DNA of 24,262 nt. It comes from Chthonomonas sp. UBA2387. GTDB lineage: Bacteria; Armatimonadota; Fimbriimonadia; Fimbriimonadales; Fimbriimonadaceae. This document shows, piece after piece, positions 23,424-24,262 of the stretch. Made by a program: the position numbers and the translations under genes. A model generated the notes under the pieces. That model did no database searches, was not told the origin of the DNA, and was given only the letters and a program-made list of their open reading frames with translations. The number at the start of each line of letters is the position of its first letter. Position 1 is the stretch's first letter. Location of the stretch: assembly GCA_002343445.1 (NCBI GenBank), contig DDSP01000002.1, positions 4,832 through 29,093 on the forward strand, in the 5' to 3' direction.

Positions 23424-23426
23424 AGT
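23421..23426 (+). promoter_or_regulatory. TAGAGT -10 element for a leaderless methyltransferase transcript
   Basis: TAGAGT begins with the stop codon of the epimerase gene and is followed by six bases and then ATG 23433. Spacing to the ATG equals that of the 18338 and 20107 genes. No ribosome site is present, so the gene may have its own start in addition to read-through. Confidence 0.45.
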
Positions 23427-23432
23427 CGGCCC

Positions 23433-24053
23433 ATGCACTCCTCCGCGACGACCGGCTTCGGTCCTTACTACGCCGCCGCCGATCCCAAGCCGCTCCATCC
23501 CATCCTGGAGAGCGCCCGACCATGGCTGACCGGCAAAGGAGTGGCTCTCGATCTAGGTGCCGGCACGGGCAAGGCCTCGGTCTTCCTGGCGGATCTCGGC
23601 TACCGAGTCGTCGCCGTCGAACCCGATCCCGACGGGCTCTCCCGACTGCGGGCGCGATGCGGCAACGACCCCCGGATCACCATCCACGACGTTCGGTTCG
23701 AAGACTACGCGCCACCCAGGTGCCAGGCAGCGGTCTCCATCCTGAGCCTGTTCTTCCTCGAGCGTCCGTTGCTGGATCCGTTCCTGCTGCGGCTGCTGGA
23801 GGCGATCGAACCGGGCGGGGTCTTCGTCGGCCAACTCCTCGGTCCCAACGACTCGTGGGTGGCGGACGGATGCGCCGCGCACACGCGGGCAGAGGTCGAA
23901 GCGCTCTTCGCATCGTTTGATCTGCGCGTGTGGGACGAGGTGGAGAAAGACGCCGTCACCGTTCTCGGCGACCCGAAGCATTGGCACGTCCATCACATCG
24001 TCGCGACGAAACGTCAGCCGTCGTCCGTTGACATGACCCCTCCGTTGAGGTAG
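23433..24053 (+). CDS. Class I SAM-dependent methyltransferase
   Basis: This 206-residue protein has a Rossmann methyltransferase core. Motif I is VALDLGAGTGKASVFLADLG (about residues 37-56), the acidic end of strand 2 is VVAVEPDPDG, and a motif II-like IHDVRFEDY precedes SILSLFFLERPLLDPFLLRL. The layout resembles tellurite-resistance/TehB-like or UbiE-like small methyltransferases, but the substrate is unknown. The last residues are unstructured. The gene is nine bases after the epimerase stop and its 3' end contains the promoter for the following response regulator. Confidence 0.85.
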   Translation: MHSSATTGFGPYYAAADPKPLHPILESARPWLTGKGVALDLGAGTGKASVFLADLGYRVVAVEPDPDGLSRLRARCGNDPRITIHDVRFEDYAPPRCQAAVSILSLFFLERPLLDPFLLRLLEAIEPGGVFVGQLLGPNDSWVADGCAAHTRAEVEALFASFDLRVWDEVEKDAVTVLGDPKHWHVHHIVATKRQPSSVDMTPPLR

Positions 24054-24056
24054 CAT
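24028..24056 (+). promoter_or_regulatory. Sigma-70-type promoter for the response regulator
   Basis: TTGACA (24028-24033) is an exact -35. A 17-base spacer leads to TAGCAT (24051-24056), 4 of 6 bases of TATAAT. The -35 lies in the methyltransferase coding end and the -10 starts with its stop codon. Transcription would begin near 24063, leaving a leader of about 30 bases that contains GGAGG at 24073-24077, 15 bases before the ATG. Confidence 0.65.
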
Positions 24057-24092
24057 CTCGCTGGCTCTCCTCGGAGGCTGTGGAACAACCGC

Positions 24093-24262
24093 ATGGCTCT
24101 CAAAGTTCTTGTTTGCGACGACGAACGACATATCGTACGCCTGATCCAAGTCAATCTGGAGCGGCAAGGCTACCAAGTCATCACGGCTTTCGACGGAAAG
24201 GAAGGGTTGGAGAAGATCCGCTCCGAACGCCCGAACCTGGTCGTCCTCGACGTGATGATGCC
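24093..24262 (+). CDS. Two-component response regulator, receiver domain (cut by window edge)
   Basis: Fifty-six codons of a CheY-like receiver are present. The acidic pair D9-D10 (VLVCDDERHI), the phospho-acceptor D53 (VVLDVMM) and the intervening helix IVRLIQVNLERQGYQV are standard. The receiver is phosphorylated by a histidine kinase. The output domain is beyond the window, so its class (for example OmpR/PhoB-type) cannot be read. The start ATG 24093 follows a leader with GGAGG and a good promoter. Confidence 0.93.
   Translation, partial: MALKVLVCDDERHIVRLIQVNLERQGYQVITAFDGKEGLEKIRSERPNLVVLDVMM

Noticed and set aside
22274..23920. A 548-codon plus-strand frame across the epimerase and methyltransferase genes
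   Set aside because: Arg/Pro-rich shadow frame; the other frame has clear Rossmann motifs.

Overview
The window is GC-rich, almost entirely coding bacterial chromosome with very short intergenic gaps. No rRNA, tRNA, CRISPR array, insertion sequence or phage gene was seen. The set of genes (a Sbp/DUF881-containing division cluster, c-di-AMP synthesis, a full flagellar basal-body operon, a MqnP-like prenyltransferase) together with apparently leaderless promoters suggests a free-living, flagellated bacterium outside Proteobacteria. A Fimbriimonadia-type member of Armatimonadota is my best guess. That placement is inference from gene content and protein style, not from a marker gene.

Region 1 (1-4817, minus strand) is the distal part of a division/cell-wall cluster, read ddl, ftsQ, DUF881, sbp, ftsA, ftsZ. 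The genes overlap or nearly touch, so it should be one operon. The ddl product carries an N-terminal extension that looks like a decayed third domain of MurC. Region 2 (4957-8993, plus) starts with a divergent, probably surface or pilus-related PilX-like protein, then the c-di-AMP pair cdaA-cdaR and a GNAT acetyltransferase that overlaps cdaR.

Region 3 (9111-16420, plus) is a tight flagellar operon: flgB, flgC, fliE, fliF, fliG, fliH, fliI, fliJ, a signal-less lytic transglycosylase and a MotE-like protein. It builds the proximal rod, the MS ring, the switch and the export ATPase complex. It has an exact sigma-28-type -10 element upstream and ends in a convergent 24-base overlap with the next unit.

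Region 4 (16397-24262) is made of small housekeeping units: a glycosyltransferase and UbiA/MqnP-type prenyltransferase (minus), an unknown membrane protein (plus), a secreted esterase broken by one extra base (minus), the pyruvate-dehydrogenase-type E1 pair pdhA-pdhB (minus), then a sugar-epimerase-like protein, a methyltransferase and the start of a response regulator (plus). Several units here begin with a TA-N3-T type -10 hexamer only 5-8 bases before the ATG, which implies leaderless mRNAs. Genes inside operons often have clear GGAGG-type ribosome sites.

No gene-free stretch exceeds 300 bases. The largest gaps are 4818-4956, 8994-9110, 20108-20250 and 22281-22427, and their contents are listed below where anything could be seen.
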